Shown here: piece after piece, positions 9,363 to 18,300 of the stretch | Position numbering within the stretch: the first letter of the stretch is position 1 | How the letters are laid out: every line of letters starts with the position of its first letter | DNA from: Streptomyces sp. adm13(2018) | GTDB taxonomy: Bacteria > Actinomycetota > Actinomycetes > Streptomycetales > Streptomycetaceae | Length of the DNA stretch: 64,000 nt | Direction: 5' to 3' | Assembly (NCBI RefSeq): GCF_008042145.1 | Contig: NZ_RDBH01000141.1 | Coordinates: 1,216,904-1,280,903, forward strand | Made by a program: the position numbers and the translations under genes | Notes under the pieces: generated by a model | Databases searched by the model: none | The model's input: only the letters and a program-made list of their open reading frames with translations | Told to the model about the DNA's origin: nothing

Positions 9363-11414
9363 GTGTCCAAACTGACCGACCTTCCCAAACGGATCCTGAT
9401 CGGGCGGGCCCTGCGCAGCGACAAGCTCGGAGAGACCCTGCTCTCCAAGCGGATCGCGCTCCCCGTCTTCGCCTCCGACCCGCTGTCCTCGGTGGCGTAC
9501 GCACCCGGCGAGGTGCTGCTCGTTCTCTCCGTGGCCGGACTGTCGGCCTACCACTTCAGCCCGTGGATCGCCCTCGCGGTCGTCGTCCTGATGTTCACGG
9601 TCGTCGCCTCGTACCGGCAGAACGTCCACGCCTACCCGAGCGGCGGCGGCGACTACGAGGTCGCCAACACCAACCTCGGACCGAAGGCCGGACTCACCGT
9701 GGCGAGCGCCCTGCTCGTCGACTACGTCCTCACCGTCGCCGTCTCGATCTCCTCCGGCATCGAGAACCTCGGCTCGGCGATCCCCTTCGTCGTCGAGCAC
9801 AAGGTGGCCTGCGCGGTCGGCGTCATCGTGCTGCTCACCGTGATGAACCTGCGCGGCGTGAAGGAGTCGGGCTCGCTCTTCGCGATCCCGACGTACGTCT
9901 TCGTCGCCGGCGTCTTCCTCATGATCGCCTGGGGCGCGTACAAGGGCATCGTCCTCGACGAGACCATGCGGGCCCCCACCGCCGACTACGAGATCAAGCC
10001 GGAGCACCAGGGCCTCGCCGGGTTCGCGCTGGTCTTCCTGCTGCTGCGCGCCTTCTCCTCCGGCTGCGCCGCCCTCACCGGCGTCGAGGCCATCTCCAAC
10101 GGCGTCCCCGCCTTCCGCAAGCCGAAGTCGAAGAACGCCGCCACCACGCTCGCCCTGATGGGCGGCCTGGCCGTCACCATGTTCTGCGGCATCATCTTCC
10201 TGGCCATGGCCACCGACGTACGGATGGCCGAGAAGCCCGCCGAGGAACTCCTGAACAACGGCGTCCCGGTCGGCGCGGGCTACGTCCAGGACCCGGTGAT
10301 CTCCCAGGTAGCGGCCGCCGTCTTCGGCGACGGAACGTTCTTCTTCGTCGTCCTCGCCGCCGCCACCGCGCTCGTCCTCTTCCTGGCCGCCAACACCGCG
10401 TACAACGGCTTCCCGCTCCTCGGCTCGATCCTCGCCCAGGACCGCTACCTGCCGCGCCAGCTGCACACCCGCGGCGACCGCCTCACCTTCTCCAACGGCA
10501 TCGTGCTCCTCGCCGGCGCCGCCGCCCTGCTCGTCTGGATCTACGGGGCCGACTCGACCAAGCTGATCCAGCTGTACATCGTCGGCGTCTTCGTCTCCTT
10601 CACGCTCAGCCAGACCGGCATGGTCCGGCACTGGAACCGCCACCTGGCCTCGGAGCGGGACCCGGCCAAGCGCCGCCACATGATCCGCTCCCGCGCGATC
10701 AACGCCTTCGGCGCCTTCTTCACCGGCCTCGTCCTCGTCGTCGTCCTCGCCACCAAGTTCACCCACGGCGCCTGGGTGGCCCTGCTGGGCATGGTGATCT
10801 TCTACGGCGTGATGAGCGCGATCCGCCGGCACTACGACTCGGTGTCCGAGGAGATCGCCGCCGCCGAGGAACGCCCCGACGAGTACGTACGCCCGTCCCG
10901 GGTCCGCTCCATCGTCCTCGTCTCCAAGCTCCACAAGCCGACGCTCCGCGCCCTGGCCTACGCCAAGCTCATGCACGCCAACGAGCTGGAGGCGCTGACC
11001 GTCAACGTCGACGCGGTCGAGACCAAGGCGCTCCGGGAGGAGTGGGAACGGCGGGGCATCAACGTCCCGCTCAAGATCCTCGACTCGCCGTACCGCGAGA
11101 TCACCCGGCCGGTGATCGAGTACGTCAAGAGCATCCGCCGCGAGAGCCCCCGCGACGCCGTCTCCGTCTACATCCCGGAGTACGTCGTCGGGCACTGGTA
11201 CGAGCACCTGCTCCACAACCAGTCCGCGCTGCGTCTCAAGGGCCGGCTGCTCTTCACCCCGGGCGTCATGGTCACCTCGGTCCCGTACCAGCTCCGCTCC
11301 TCCGAGGCCGCGAAGAACCGGGCCAGGAAGCGCCAGGAGTGGAACGCGCCGGGCTCGGTCCGCCGCGGTCCGGTGGAGAAGGGCCAGAAGGAACCGGCCG
11401 CGAAGAACAACTAG
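9363..11414 (+). CDS. APC superfamily amino acid/K+ permease
   Basis: The 683-residue product starts SKLTDLPKRILIGRAL. It then has about 12 membrane segments, beginning with SSVAYAPGEVLLVLS, the helix-1 break region typical of the APC fold. The cytosolic C-terminal domain of about 180 residues (IVLVSKLHKPTLRALAYAK) resembles a Usp-like fold. It corresponds to mycobacterial Rv2690c, always encoded beside the trkA pair, so a role in K+ or amino acid transport is likely. The frame is open far upstream across the divergent trk genes, but only the GTG at 9363 gives a canonical N-terminus. Confidence 0.9.
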   Translation: MSKLTDLPKRILIGRALRSDKLGETLLSKRIALPVFASDPLSSVAYAPGEVLLVLSVAGLSAYHFSPWIALAVVVLMFTVVASYRQNVHAYPSGGGDYEVANTNLGPKAGLTVASALLVDYVLTVAVSISSGIENLGSAIPFVVEHKVACAVGVIVLLTVMNLRGVKESGSLFAIPTYVFVAGVFLMIAWGAYKGIVLDETMRAPTADYEIKPEHQGLAGFALVFLLLRAFSSGCAALTGVEAISNGVPAFRKPKSKNAATTLALMGGLAVTMFCGIIFLAMATDVRMAEKPAEELLNNGVPVGAGYVQDPVISQVAAAVFGDGTFFFVVLAAATALVLFLAANTAYNGFPLLGSILAQDRYLPRQLHTRGDRLTFSNGIVLLAGAAALLVWIYGADSTKLIQLYIVGVFVSFTLSQTGMVRHWNRHLASERDPAKRRHMIRSRAINAFGAFFTGLVLVVVLATKFTHGAWVALLGMVIFYGVMSAIRRHYDSVSEEIAAAEERPDEYVRPSRVRSIVLVSKLHKPTLRALAYAKLMHANELEALTVNVDAVETKALREEWERRGINVPLKILDSPYREITRPVIEYVKSIRRESPRDAVSVYIPEYVVGHWYEHLLHNQSALRLKGRLLFTPGVMVTSVPYQLRSSEAAKNRARKRQEWNAPGSVRRGPVEKGQKEPAAKNN

Positions 11415-11418
11415 ACTG

Positions 11419-11446
11419 GTGGGCTGCCGTGCAAACGGCGGCCCAC
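11419..11446 (+). terminator. Terminator hairpin after the permease gene
   Basis: GTGGGCTGCCGT (11419-11430) pairs with ACGGCGGCCCAC (11435-11446) through one G-T wobble and a GCAA tetraloop. It begins 5 bp after the permease stop. Confidence 0.75.
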
Positions 11447-11486
11447 GGTCGTTCCCCCCGTTCCTCCCCCTTGGAGTCTCCCCGCC

Positions 11487-12815
11487 ATGCAGAACAGCCC
11501 TGTTTCGTCGTTGGTCGGGGAAGAGTACGAGGTCGAGGTCGGTCCGGTCGCGCACGGCGGCCACTGCATCGCCCGCACCGAGGCCGGTCGCGTCCTCTTC
11601 GTCCGGCACGCGCTGCCCGGCGAGCGGGTCGTCGCCCGCGTCACCGAGGGTGAGGAGACCTCCCGCTTCCTGCGCGCCGACGCGGTCACGATCCTCGACC
11701 CCTCCAAGGACCGCGTCGAGGCGCCCTGTCCCTTCGCCGGCCCCGGCAAGTGCGGCGGCTGCGACTGGCAGCACGCCAAGCCCGGTGCCCAGCGCCGCCT
11801 CAAGGGCGAGGTCATCGCGGAGCAGCTGCTCCGCCTCGCGGGCCTCACCCCGGAGGAGGCCGGCTGGGACGGCACGGTCATGCCGGCCGAGGGCGACAAG
11901 CTCCCGCAGGGCGAGGTCCCGCAGTGGCGGACCCGCGTCCAGTACGCGATCGACGCCGACGGCCACGCGGGCCTGCGCAAGCACCGCTCGCACGACGTCG
12001 AGGTCATCGACCACTGCATGATCGCGGCGCCGGGCGTCTCGGAACTGGGCATCGAGAAGCGGGACTGGGAGAACATGGCCTCGGTCGAGGCCATCGCCGC
12101 CTCCGGCTCGAACGACCGCCAGGTCGTCCTCACCCCGAAGCCCGGCGGCCGGCTGCCCCTGGTGGAGCTGGACAAGCCGGTCTCCGTCCTCCGCGTCGAC
12201 GAGAAGGACGGCGGAGTCCACCGCGTCCACGGCCGCGCCTTCGTCCGCGAGCGCGCCGACGAGCGCACCTACCGCGTCGGCAACGGCGGCTTCTGGCAGG
12301 TCCACCCGAAGGCCGCCCAGACCCTCATGCTGGCCGTCATGCAGGGCCTGACCCCCCGCAAGGGCGAGACGGCCCTCGACCTCTACTGCGGCGTCGGCCT
12401 CTTCGCGGGCGCCATCGCCGACCGCGTCGGCGACCAGGGCGCGGTCCTCGGCATCGAGTCCGGCAAGCGCGCGGTGGAGGACGCCCGCCACAACCTGGCC
12501 GGCTTCCCGCGCGTGCGCGTGGAACAGGGCAAGGTCGAATCGGTCCTCCCGCGCACGGGCATCACGGAGGTCGACCTCATCGTCCTGGACCCGCCGCGCG
12601 CGGGCGCGGGCAAGCAGACGGTCCACCACCTGGCAACCCTGGGCGCCCGCCGCATCGCCTACGTGGCCTGCGACCCGGCGGCCCTGGCCCGAGACCTGGC
12701 GTACTTCGCGGAACGGGGCTACAAGGTCCGGACGCTGAGGGCGTTCGACCTGTTCCCGATGACGCACCACGTGGAGTGCGTGGCGATTCTGGAGCCGGTG
12801 AAGAAGGACGCCTGA
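11487..12815 (+). CDS. Class I SAM-dependent 23S/tRNA uracil-5-methyltransferase (TrmA/RlmD family)
   Basis: The 442-residue enzyme has an N-terminal TRAM domain (about 1-60), a CPFAGPGKCGGC cysteine cluster (about 80-91) typical of Fe-S RumA/RlmD enzymes, a SAM fold with LDLYCGVGLFAG, the DPPRAG motif and the catalytic cysteine (Cys395) in VACDPAALARDL. It methylates C5 of a uridine in rRNA or tRNA; the exact base cannot be assigned. It is the orthologue of Rv2689c and ends the conserved core block. Its last 20 codons act as the insertion site of the island; the gene itself stays intact, ending LEPVKKDA. Confidence 0.93.
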   Translation: MQNSPVSSLVGEEYEVEVGPVAHGGHCIARTEAGRVLFVRHALPGERVVARVTEGEETSRFLRADAVTILDPSKDRVEAPCPFAGPGKCGGCDWQHAKPGAQRRLKGEVIAEQLLRLAGLTPEEAGWDGTVMPAEGDKLPQGEVPQWRTRVQYAIDADGHAGLRKHRSHDVEVIDHCMIAAPGVSELGIEKRDWENMASVEAIAASGSNDRQVVLTPKPGGRLPLVELDKPVSVLRVDEKDGGVHRVHGRAFVRERADERTYRVGNGGFWQVHPKAAQTLMLAVMQGLTPRKGETALDLYCGVGLFAGAIADRVGDQGAVLGIESGKRAVEDARHNLAGFPRVRVEQGKVESVLPRTGITEVDLIVLDPPRAGAGKQTVHHLATLGARRIAYVACDPAALARDLAYFAERGYKVRTLRAFDLFPMTHHVECVAILEPVKKDA

Positions 12816-12841
12816 CCTGGGGTTTTACAGATGGTCGGGCC
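12756..12841 (+). repeat. Left attachment site (attL) at the trmA-like 3' end
   Basis: Bases 12756-12781 match 62571-62596 exactly. Similarity continues to the stop codon and to CCTGACCTG just after it. The segment 12789-12841 also matches 20274-20326 at 43 of 53 positions without gaps. The left copy completes the functional gene, so its sequence right of the crossover comes from the incoming element. Confidence 0.8.
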
Positions 12842-13374
12842 GCTCGACCTGTTTCCGGTTGTGCAACGGTTCGAGCGGACAGCCTGTCCATTAGAGGAGG
12901 TCTGACCTGCGACTTCACGCTGCAGCGGTGACCGGGCCGGCAGCGGTGTCATCCACTTCTCGGAATGTTGACGCTCAGATGACGCTCGTCCTGCGGGGTT
13001 TTCATCCCGGAGAGGCACCCATCGCAGGCTCATTTTCCGTGAGCGTGTGACTGCCATCAACGCGGCGGACGTCTTGTGGCGGAGATGCCGCAGGTGGCGG
13101 CAGGCCAATGCGTCAGCGCGTGGCCACGACCCACGGCCCTGCCTTCGGTAAGCGGCGTTCGATCACCGCCCGTAGCCCGGCGCGGACCTTAGCGACTTCA
13201 TCGAGTCCCGGGACACCTCCAGCGCGATCAGCCTGACGTCGCATCGAATAGCGACAGCGGTTCCCGGTCGTCTTGCGGCTCAGGGACGTGGCGCAGTCCA
13301 GGGGCTGCGCCGATGTCCGGGTCGGCATCGGCCGTGGCATCCGCGGCTCACGGCGAGTGGGGGGCGCGGCGGTT
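12842..13374. other. Non-coding left end of element A
   Basis: I find no convincing gene here; the open frames are short, lack ribosome sites and have no recognisable protein pattern. The stretch holds two TGACGCTC repeats (12969-12976 and 12980-12987, 11 bp apart), taken as putative integrase arm sites. The downstream part leads into the DISARM remnant. Confidence 0.5.
12969..12987 (+). repeat. Arm-type repeat pair, left end
   Basis: TGACGCTC occurs twice, 11 bp apart (one helical turn). The same pair with the same spacing lies at 62469-62487 inside the right end, and a partly degenerate pair lies at 20258-20276. Such repeats near both ends are what integrase arm-binding sites look like. 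Confidence 0.55.
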
Positions 13375-13812
13375 CCGGAGGAGCGACTGCCCCGGGATGG
13401 TGAGCTCGTCGAAGTACGGGGTCAGAGCTGGGTCGTCGCCTGGGTGGACCCCGCCCGGCCTCCGACGGCCGCGCCGCGACGCTCATCCACCTCCAGCCCG
13501 TCGCCGACGGACGGTTCGGCGACACCCTCTCCGTCATTTGGGAGGTCGAGCCTGGCCGACACGTCCTTGACATCGGCTGGAACGAGGCCGCCGAACGCAA
13601 CGTTGTCCGCGCTTTCGCCTCTCTCCTGCGCCGCCGATTCTTCGAGTACGACGAGTCCGAGACCCTGGTTGGGCTGCTGAAGAAGAACCTCGACGCGGGC
13701 GATGAGGTCACCGAGGCCCTCGGTATCCAGGTCCGCCAGGCCGTTGAGTAACTGGTGTACGCCCGGTGCTACTCGGCCCGCTTCCTGCGAACCGAGTTGA
13801 AGGCGCGGGTGA
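13375..13812 (+). pseudogene. Fused remnant of DISARM drmD and drmMI
   Basis: Bases 13375-13572 encode ERLPRDGELVEVRGQSWVVA and, after a frameshift, IHLQPVADGRFGDTLSVIWE. These closely match the N-terminus of the intact DrmD encoded at 42174-45392. From 13573 the frame switches to NVVRAFASLLRRRFFEYDES and LDAGDEVTEALGIQVRQAVE, which match DrmMI (37849-42177) at about residues 215-290. A TAA interrupts this, and after a deletion of some 60 codons CYSARFLRTELKARV matches DrmMI further on. The order drmD then drmMI is kept, but the strand is opposite to the intact locus. It is a decayed second DISARM locus. Confidence 0.9.
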
Positions 13813-13882
13813 GTGCCGCCGCTGCCTCTCGTCGGCGGCGGTGGTCCTTGGGTTTCCGCTCCTCCACACGGCGTCTGCCGGA

Positions 13883-13888
13883 TATCGT
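13883..13888 (+). promoter_or_regulatory. -10 element, leaderless lipase start
   Basis: TATCGT ends 6 nt before the ATG at 13895 and no ribosome site is present. The spacing equals that at other leaderless starts in this window. Confidence 0.35.
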
Positions 13889-13894
13889 TCCTGC

Positions 13895-15376
13895 ATGATG
13901 TTTGGGGGGAACGAGCGCACCGGCGTGTCACCTGATGTCACTCATGACGCCGTGGTCGTGGTGCCGGGGATCATGGGCAGTGCGCTGCGCGACACCGTCA
14001 CAGGGCACTCGGTGTGGGGTCTGCGTGATCCTCGGTGGCTGGGTGCCTGGCTGCGTGACGACGGGACGCACCCGTTGCACATGGACGAGGACGAGCGGTC
14101 CGGCAAGTACGGCCGGGTGGAAGCCACCGGGCTGCTGCGCTTTCCCGTCTGGGCGCCGTTCCTGAAAGGGCTCGAGCCCTACAGCGCCCTGCTCGCCGCC
14201 ATCGAGCGGACGGTCGCTGACCCGAAGGCCGTACTCGAGTTCCCGTACGACTGGCGGCTACCCGTCGCCGTCAACGGCGCACTGCTGGCGGAAGCCGCCC
14301 ATCGTCACCTGATCCGGTGGCGCGCCAGTGAGGAGCACGATCGGGCACGCCGTCGGCATCCGGACGGGCGCGAGGCCCGCCTGGTGTTCGTCGCCCATTC
14401 CATGGGCGGCCTGGTCACCCGGGCCGCCTTCGCCCACGCCGTGTCCCAGGGCAGCGACCTGGCCCCTGACACCAGAGCCGTGGTCACCCTCGGCACGCCG
14501 TTCCTTGGTTCGGTCAAGGCGGCCGTCATCCTCAACGGCGACCGCTCCGGCCGTCTGCCCGCCCGGCTGCGACGCCGGATGCAGGCCCTGTCGGCGACAC
14601 TGCCCGGCGTGCACGACCTGCTGCCGGACTACCGCTGCGTCGACGCGGGGACTGACGTGCACCGCCTGGGCCCGGCCGACGTGGCAGCCTTGGGTGGTGA
14701 CGTAGAACTCGCCCGTGAGGCCCAATTGTTCCAGCAACGCATGCGTGAACGGGCGCCCGCCCTCCAAGGGCACCGCGCGCTCGTCGGCGTGGCCCAGCCG
14801 ACGGCGCAGAGTCTGCGTCTCGACGCTGGGGTGGTGCACAAGCAGTACGTCGCGTTCGAGCGTAACGGAGACGGTGAACTGGCCCGCGACGGTGACCGCA
14901 TCCCCATCCGCCGTGACCGGGCAGGCGACGGCACCGTCTACCGGGACGCGGCCCACCTCGCCGCGAACGAGCCTGTAGGACTCCCGTTGCAGCATGGCGG
15001 CCTGGCCAAGGACAGCGCCGCCGTCGAATATGTGCGAGCCGTGCTCACCGAGTACGACCACAACCGTGGTCCCGCACTGGGTGACGGTCACATCGGCCTG
15101 GATGTTCCCGACTATGTCGTGGCAGGTCGCCCTTGGTTGCTGCGGGTGCGTTCCGCGCCGGACTCGGGGCGGCCTGCGAACGCTGGGACGCGATGCACCG
15201 TCCACAACGCGGCAACCGATCAGCAGATTGCCAGGGCGGGCCTCCACCGAATCGATGGTGAACTCGGCGCCCAAGTCACCCTGCCCGCACCCGGTCTGTA
15301 CCGGATCAAGGCCAAATCCGGAGGCAACTCACCCGTCACACAGCTCGTCCTGGCAGTCGATCCCAAGGATGACTGA
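13895..15376 (+). CDS. LCAT-like alpha/beta hydrolase (predicted lipase/acyltransferase)
   Basis: The product of about 493 residues begins MMFGGNERTG, then VVVVPGIMGSALRD, the start strand and oxyanion region of lecithin:cholesterol acyltransferase-like hydrolases. The nucleophile elbow is VFVAHSMGGLV, and AGDGTVYRDAAHL probably supplies the acid. FPYDWRLPVAVN also fits this family. A C-terminal beta-rich domain of about 100 residues ends it. No signal peptide or membrane helix is seen, so it should act inside the cell, perhaps on membrane lipids. The frame is open upstream, but a -10 element and the loss of homology favour 13895. It overlaps the caspase gene by 8 bases, so the two are one operon. 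Confidence 0.8.
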   Translation: MMFGGNERTGVSPDVTHDAVVVVPGIMGSALRDTVTGHSVWGLRDPRWLGAWLRDDGTHPLHMDEDERSGKYGRVEATGLLRFPVWAPFLKGLEPYSALLAAIERTVADPKAVLEFPYDWRLPVAVNGALLAEAAHRHLIRWRASEEHDRARRRHPDGREARLVFVAHSMGGLVTRAAFAHAVSQGSDLAPDTRAVVTLGTPFLGSVKAAVILNGDRSGRLPARLRRRMQALSATLPGVHDLLPDYRCVDAGTDVHRLGPADVAALGGDVELAREAQLFQQRMRERAPALQGHRALVGVAQPTAQSLRLDAGVVHKQYVAFERNGDGELARDGDRIPIRRDRAGDGTVYRDAAHLAANEPVGLPLQHGGLAKDSAAVEYVRAVLTEYDHNRGPALGDGHIGLDVPDYVVAGRPWLLRVRSAPDSGRPANAGTRCTVHNAATDQQIARAGLHRIDGELGAQVTLPAPGLYRIKAKSGGNSPVTQLVLAVDPKDD

Positions 15377-18300
15377 GACGCGGCCGATGGTGACTGTTTC
15401 GGACAGCGGGAACGCCTCGGGGGCGCTGCAGTTCTTTCCGGTCGACATCGGTGTGTATGTTCACCATGACCATCTGGAGACGGAGCCGGAGGTGGCGGCC
15501 GTTGCCGCGCTGCTGGAACCGTTCGGTGCTCGCGTCGACCCCTGGGCAGTCCCCGCGGAGAAACGAGACGTCGGCGCTGTAAAGCAACGACTTGAAGAGT
15601 GGTCGGCCTCCCACGTCACTGGTGACACAGTCCTGTACTGGGTCGGTCATGGGTGGAGCAACGGGGGTCCCACGACGTTGCTCGCCCACGCCCTCAGCCC
15701 CGCGGAACTGACTCAGAACGGCATCGGGCCCGAGGACCTGCTGCAGTCCCTCAAAGCGCGGCAGTGTCAGGTCGACGCCGGCTGGGCCATCGTGATCATC
15801 GATGCGTGCTCCTCCAGTGACTTCGTGGATCGGATGCAGTCCAAGGCTCTGGATGACAAGGAAGCGCGCGACTACCTGCTGATTGCGACGGCCGCGGAGG
15901 GGAGCACCGTCCTCGGCGCTTTCCGGAGGGTACTGAACACCGTTCTGACGAGCACCTTCCGCACCGAGGACACGATCGACTTCTACGACCTCGCCAGAGA
16001 GCTCCAGCGGAACCTGAGCGGCTGTTCTGTCCACCTGCGTCCGGGTGACGGTGGTGCCGCTCTGCGCCGCGCCGTGCCCACGCTGGCGGGCCGCATGCAG
16101 GCGTCCCTGGACACCGTGACCGACATCGAGAAGGTCCTCGACAACCTCACGGACGACGAGCGTCTCCACTTCATCCCCAAGGCCAGTGGTGCCGAACTGG
16201 GGGAACAGAACTGGTACTTCGAAGGCCGTGAGGAAGAGCGCCGCCGGATCCTCGCATGGCTCGACAGCGCGGAAGGAGGGATGCTCGTCGTCACCGGAGC
16301 GGCGGGGTCGGGTAAGTCGGCGCTTCTGGGGCACATCGTGGTGCACTCCCGTCGTGAGCTCGCCGATATTCTGATTGAGCATCAGAAGCTCGGCCCCCTT
16401 CCCGAGGGCAGCGTCCCTCCCTACGACGTCTTCGACTCGGTCCTTCACCTGACGGGGGCGACGCCCCGGACTGTGGTGCAGCGTATTGCGGACTCGGCCG
16501 GGCTCGGCATTCCGCCCGACGCGGCGATCGGCGAACAGTGTGCCTGGCTGGTCGAGCGCTTTCGCGCGGTCGGCAGAGGCGCCGGCGAACAGCTCTCCAG
16601 GGCCGACGCCGACGTCCGCTTCACGCTACTGGCGGACGCGCTCGACGAGGCGCACCTACCTCTGCTGATCGCGGAACGGATACTCAGCCCCCTGGCGGAC
16701 CTGGACGGTGTGCGCGTCGTTGTTGGCACGCGCCGGTCCACGGCCGAAGGACCCGATCTGCCGGCATTCGACGACGCGGACCTCATGGAGGCACTGGGAA
16801 CGGATCGGAACGGCAACCGCGAGACACTGAGCGTCGTCCGCGACCCCGCGGCCATGCGCCAGTACATACGCAATCGACTGCACGCGGCACGGGCCCGGTT
16901 GGGCGTCGAGCCCTCACAGATCGACAGGACTGCGGAAGCCCTCAGTGATCTTGACCGGGAATTCCTCTACGGTCGTCTTGCTGTGCACGAAATCATCAGT
17001 ACCCCTGACCTGGCCGCTGACCCGACCCCCCTGCTCGCGTGCGACCACCGACAGCTCTTCGCCCGGGCCGTCGAGCGGTTGAGTGAAAAGATCCCCTGTA
17101 ATCGCCTCCTCCTCGAAGCGCTCGCTCTGACACAGGGGCGCGGCCTGCCCATCGCCGACGGCGTCTGGGCAGGCATCGCTACGGCCCTCGCCGACAGCCC
17201 TGACATTGCCGTCACCGATGACGACATCACAGAGCTGACGGACACAGCCGCGCCGTACCTCATGTTGGACACGGAATCGGGCCAGAGCGTGTACCGCCTG
17301 GCGCACCGGACATTCTCCGAGCACTTCACCCGGACGGTTCCGCCTTCTGCGCACGACGACCGGCACCGCCGTATCACCGAGTACCTGGTGGAACCCCCGA
17401 GCCCGGTGCTGGACCAACGACCCAACCCCTATGTCGTGAACCATCTGCCCACCCATGCCGGTCTTGCCGGGCCGGACGGATGGCAGGTCCTTGCGGACCG
17501 CCCCCAACTGCTCGACCGGCTGAGCCCCTCGGCGGTCGTCGCCAGCGTCATGCTCAGAGCCCTCGGGCGGTTCGAGCTTCCTCCCCCGGTGGCCGGAGTC
17601 CTGTTCGCATGGGAGCAACTCGCCACCGTGGACTCCCGGGACCGGCGAGGATTGCGGGAGCTCGCGAGTCTTCGCTGCACGCAGGAGAGCGTCGTGCAGC
17701 GCTTCGGCAGGAGAACTTCCGACCCTGATTCGGCCTGGTCCGTGCGCTGGGGACAACTGAAAGGCCACGCACCGCACTTGCGTCTTACCGGTCACAGGGG
17801 CTCGGTCCAGACCGTCGTGGCGTTCACGGACGCCTCAGGGAGAGTGCTGCTGGCGTCGGGCAGTGACGACGGGACGGTACGGTTCTGGGACCCGGCGCGG
17901 GGGGAAGCCGTGGGGGACCCGGTGACGCTGCACGACGCCGCCGTCCAGTCGATCGAGGCGTTCACGGGCCCGAAGGGGCGGACGCTGCTGGCCACCGGGG
18001 GAGCGGACGGCACGGTACGCATCTGGGACCCCATCAGGGGAGAGGCAGTGGGGGAGCCGCTGACCGCTCACGACGACTGGGTCCACTCCGTGGCGGCGTT
18101 CGAGGACGCCAACAAGCAGACGCTGCTTGCCACGGGAGGCGGAGACGGGACGCTGCGCGTCTGGGAGCCGCTGACTGGCAGGGAGCTGGCGGTGGGAGGC
18201 TTGGACGAGCCCGGGACGGAGTGGGACCCGGACACCGGCCGGGAAACCGATGTGCTCGTGGGGACCGGTCACGATGGCGACGTCTACTCGGTGGTGGCGT

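Noticed and set aside
9252-12770. Open frame of ~1170 codons on the minus strand opposite the permease and trmA-like genes
   Set aside because: Shadow frame rich in Val, Asp and Gly without motifs; the plus-strand genes have clear families.
12830-12910. tRNA-like GGTTCGA near the left attachment site
   Set aside because: Only a T-loop-like heptamer is present; no acceptor stem or anticodon arm can be folded. The attachment site is the protein gene end.
13113-13340. Minus-strand frame of 75 codons in the left end of element A
   Set aside because: Composition is random-like and there is no ribosome site or recognisable pattern.
13895-15376. Secreted lipase interpretation
   Set aside because: No signal peptide at the chosen start, and the operon partner is a cytosolic STAND protein.
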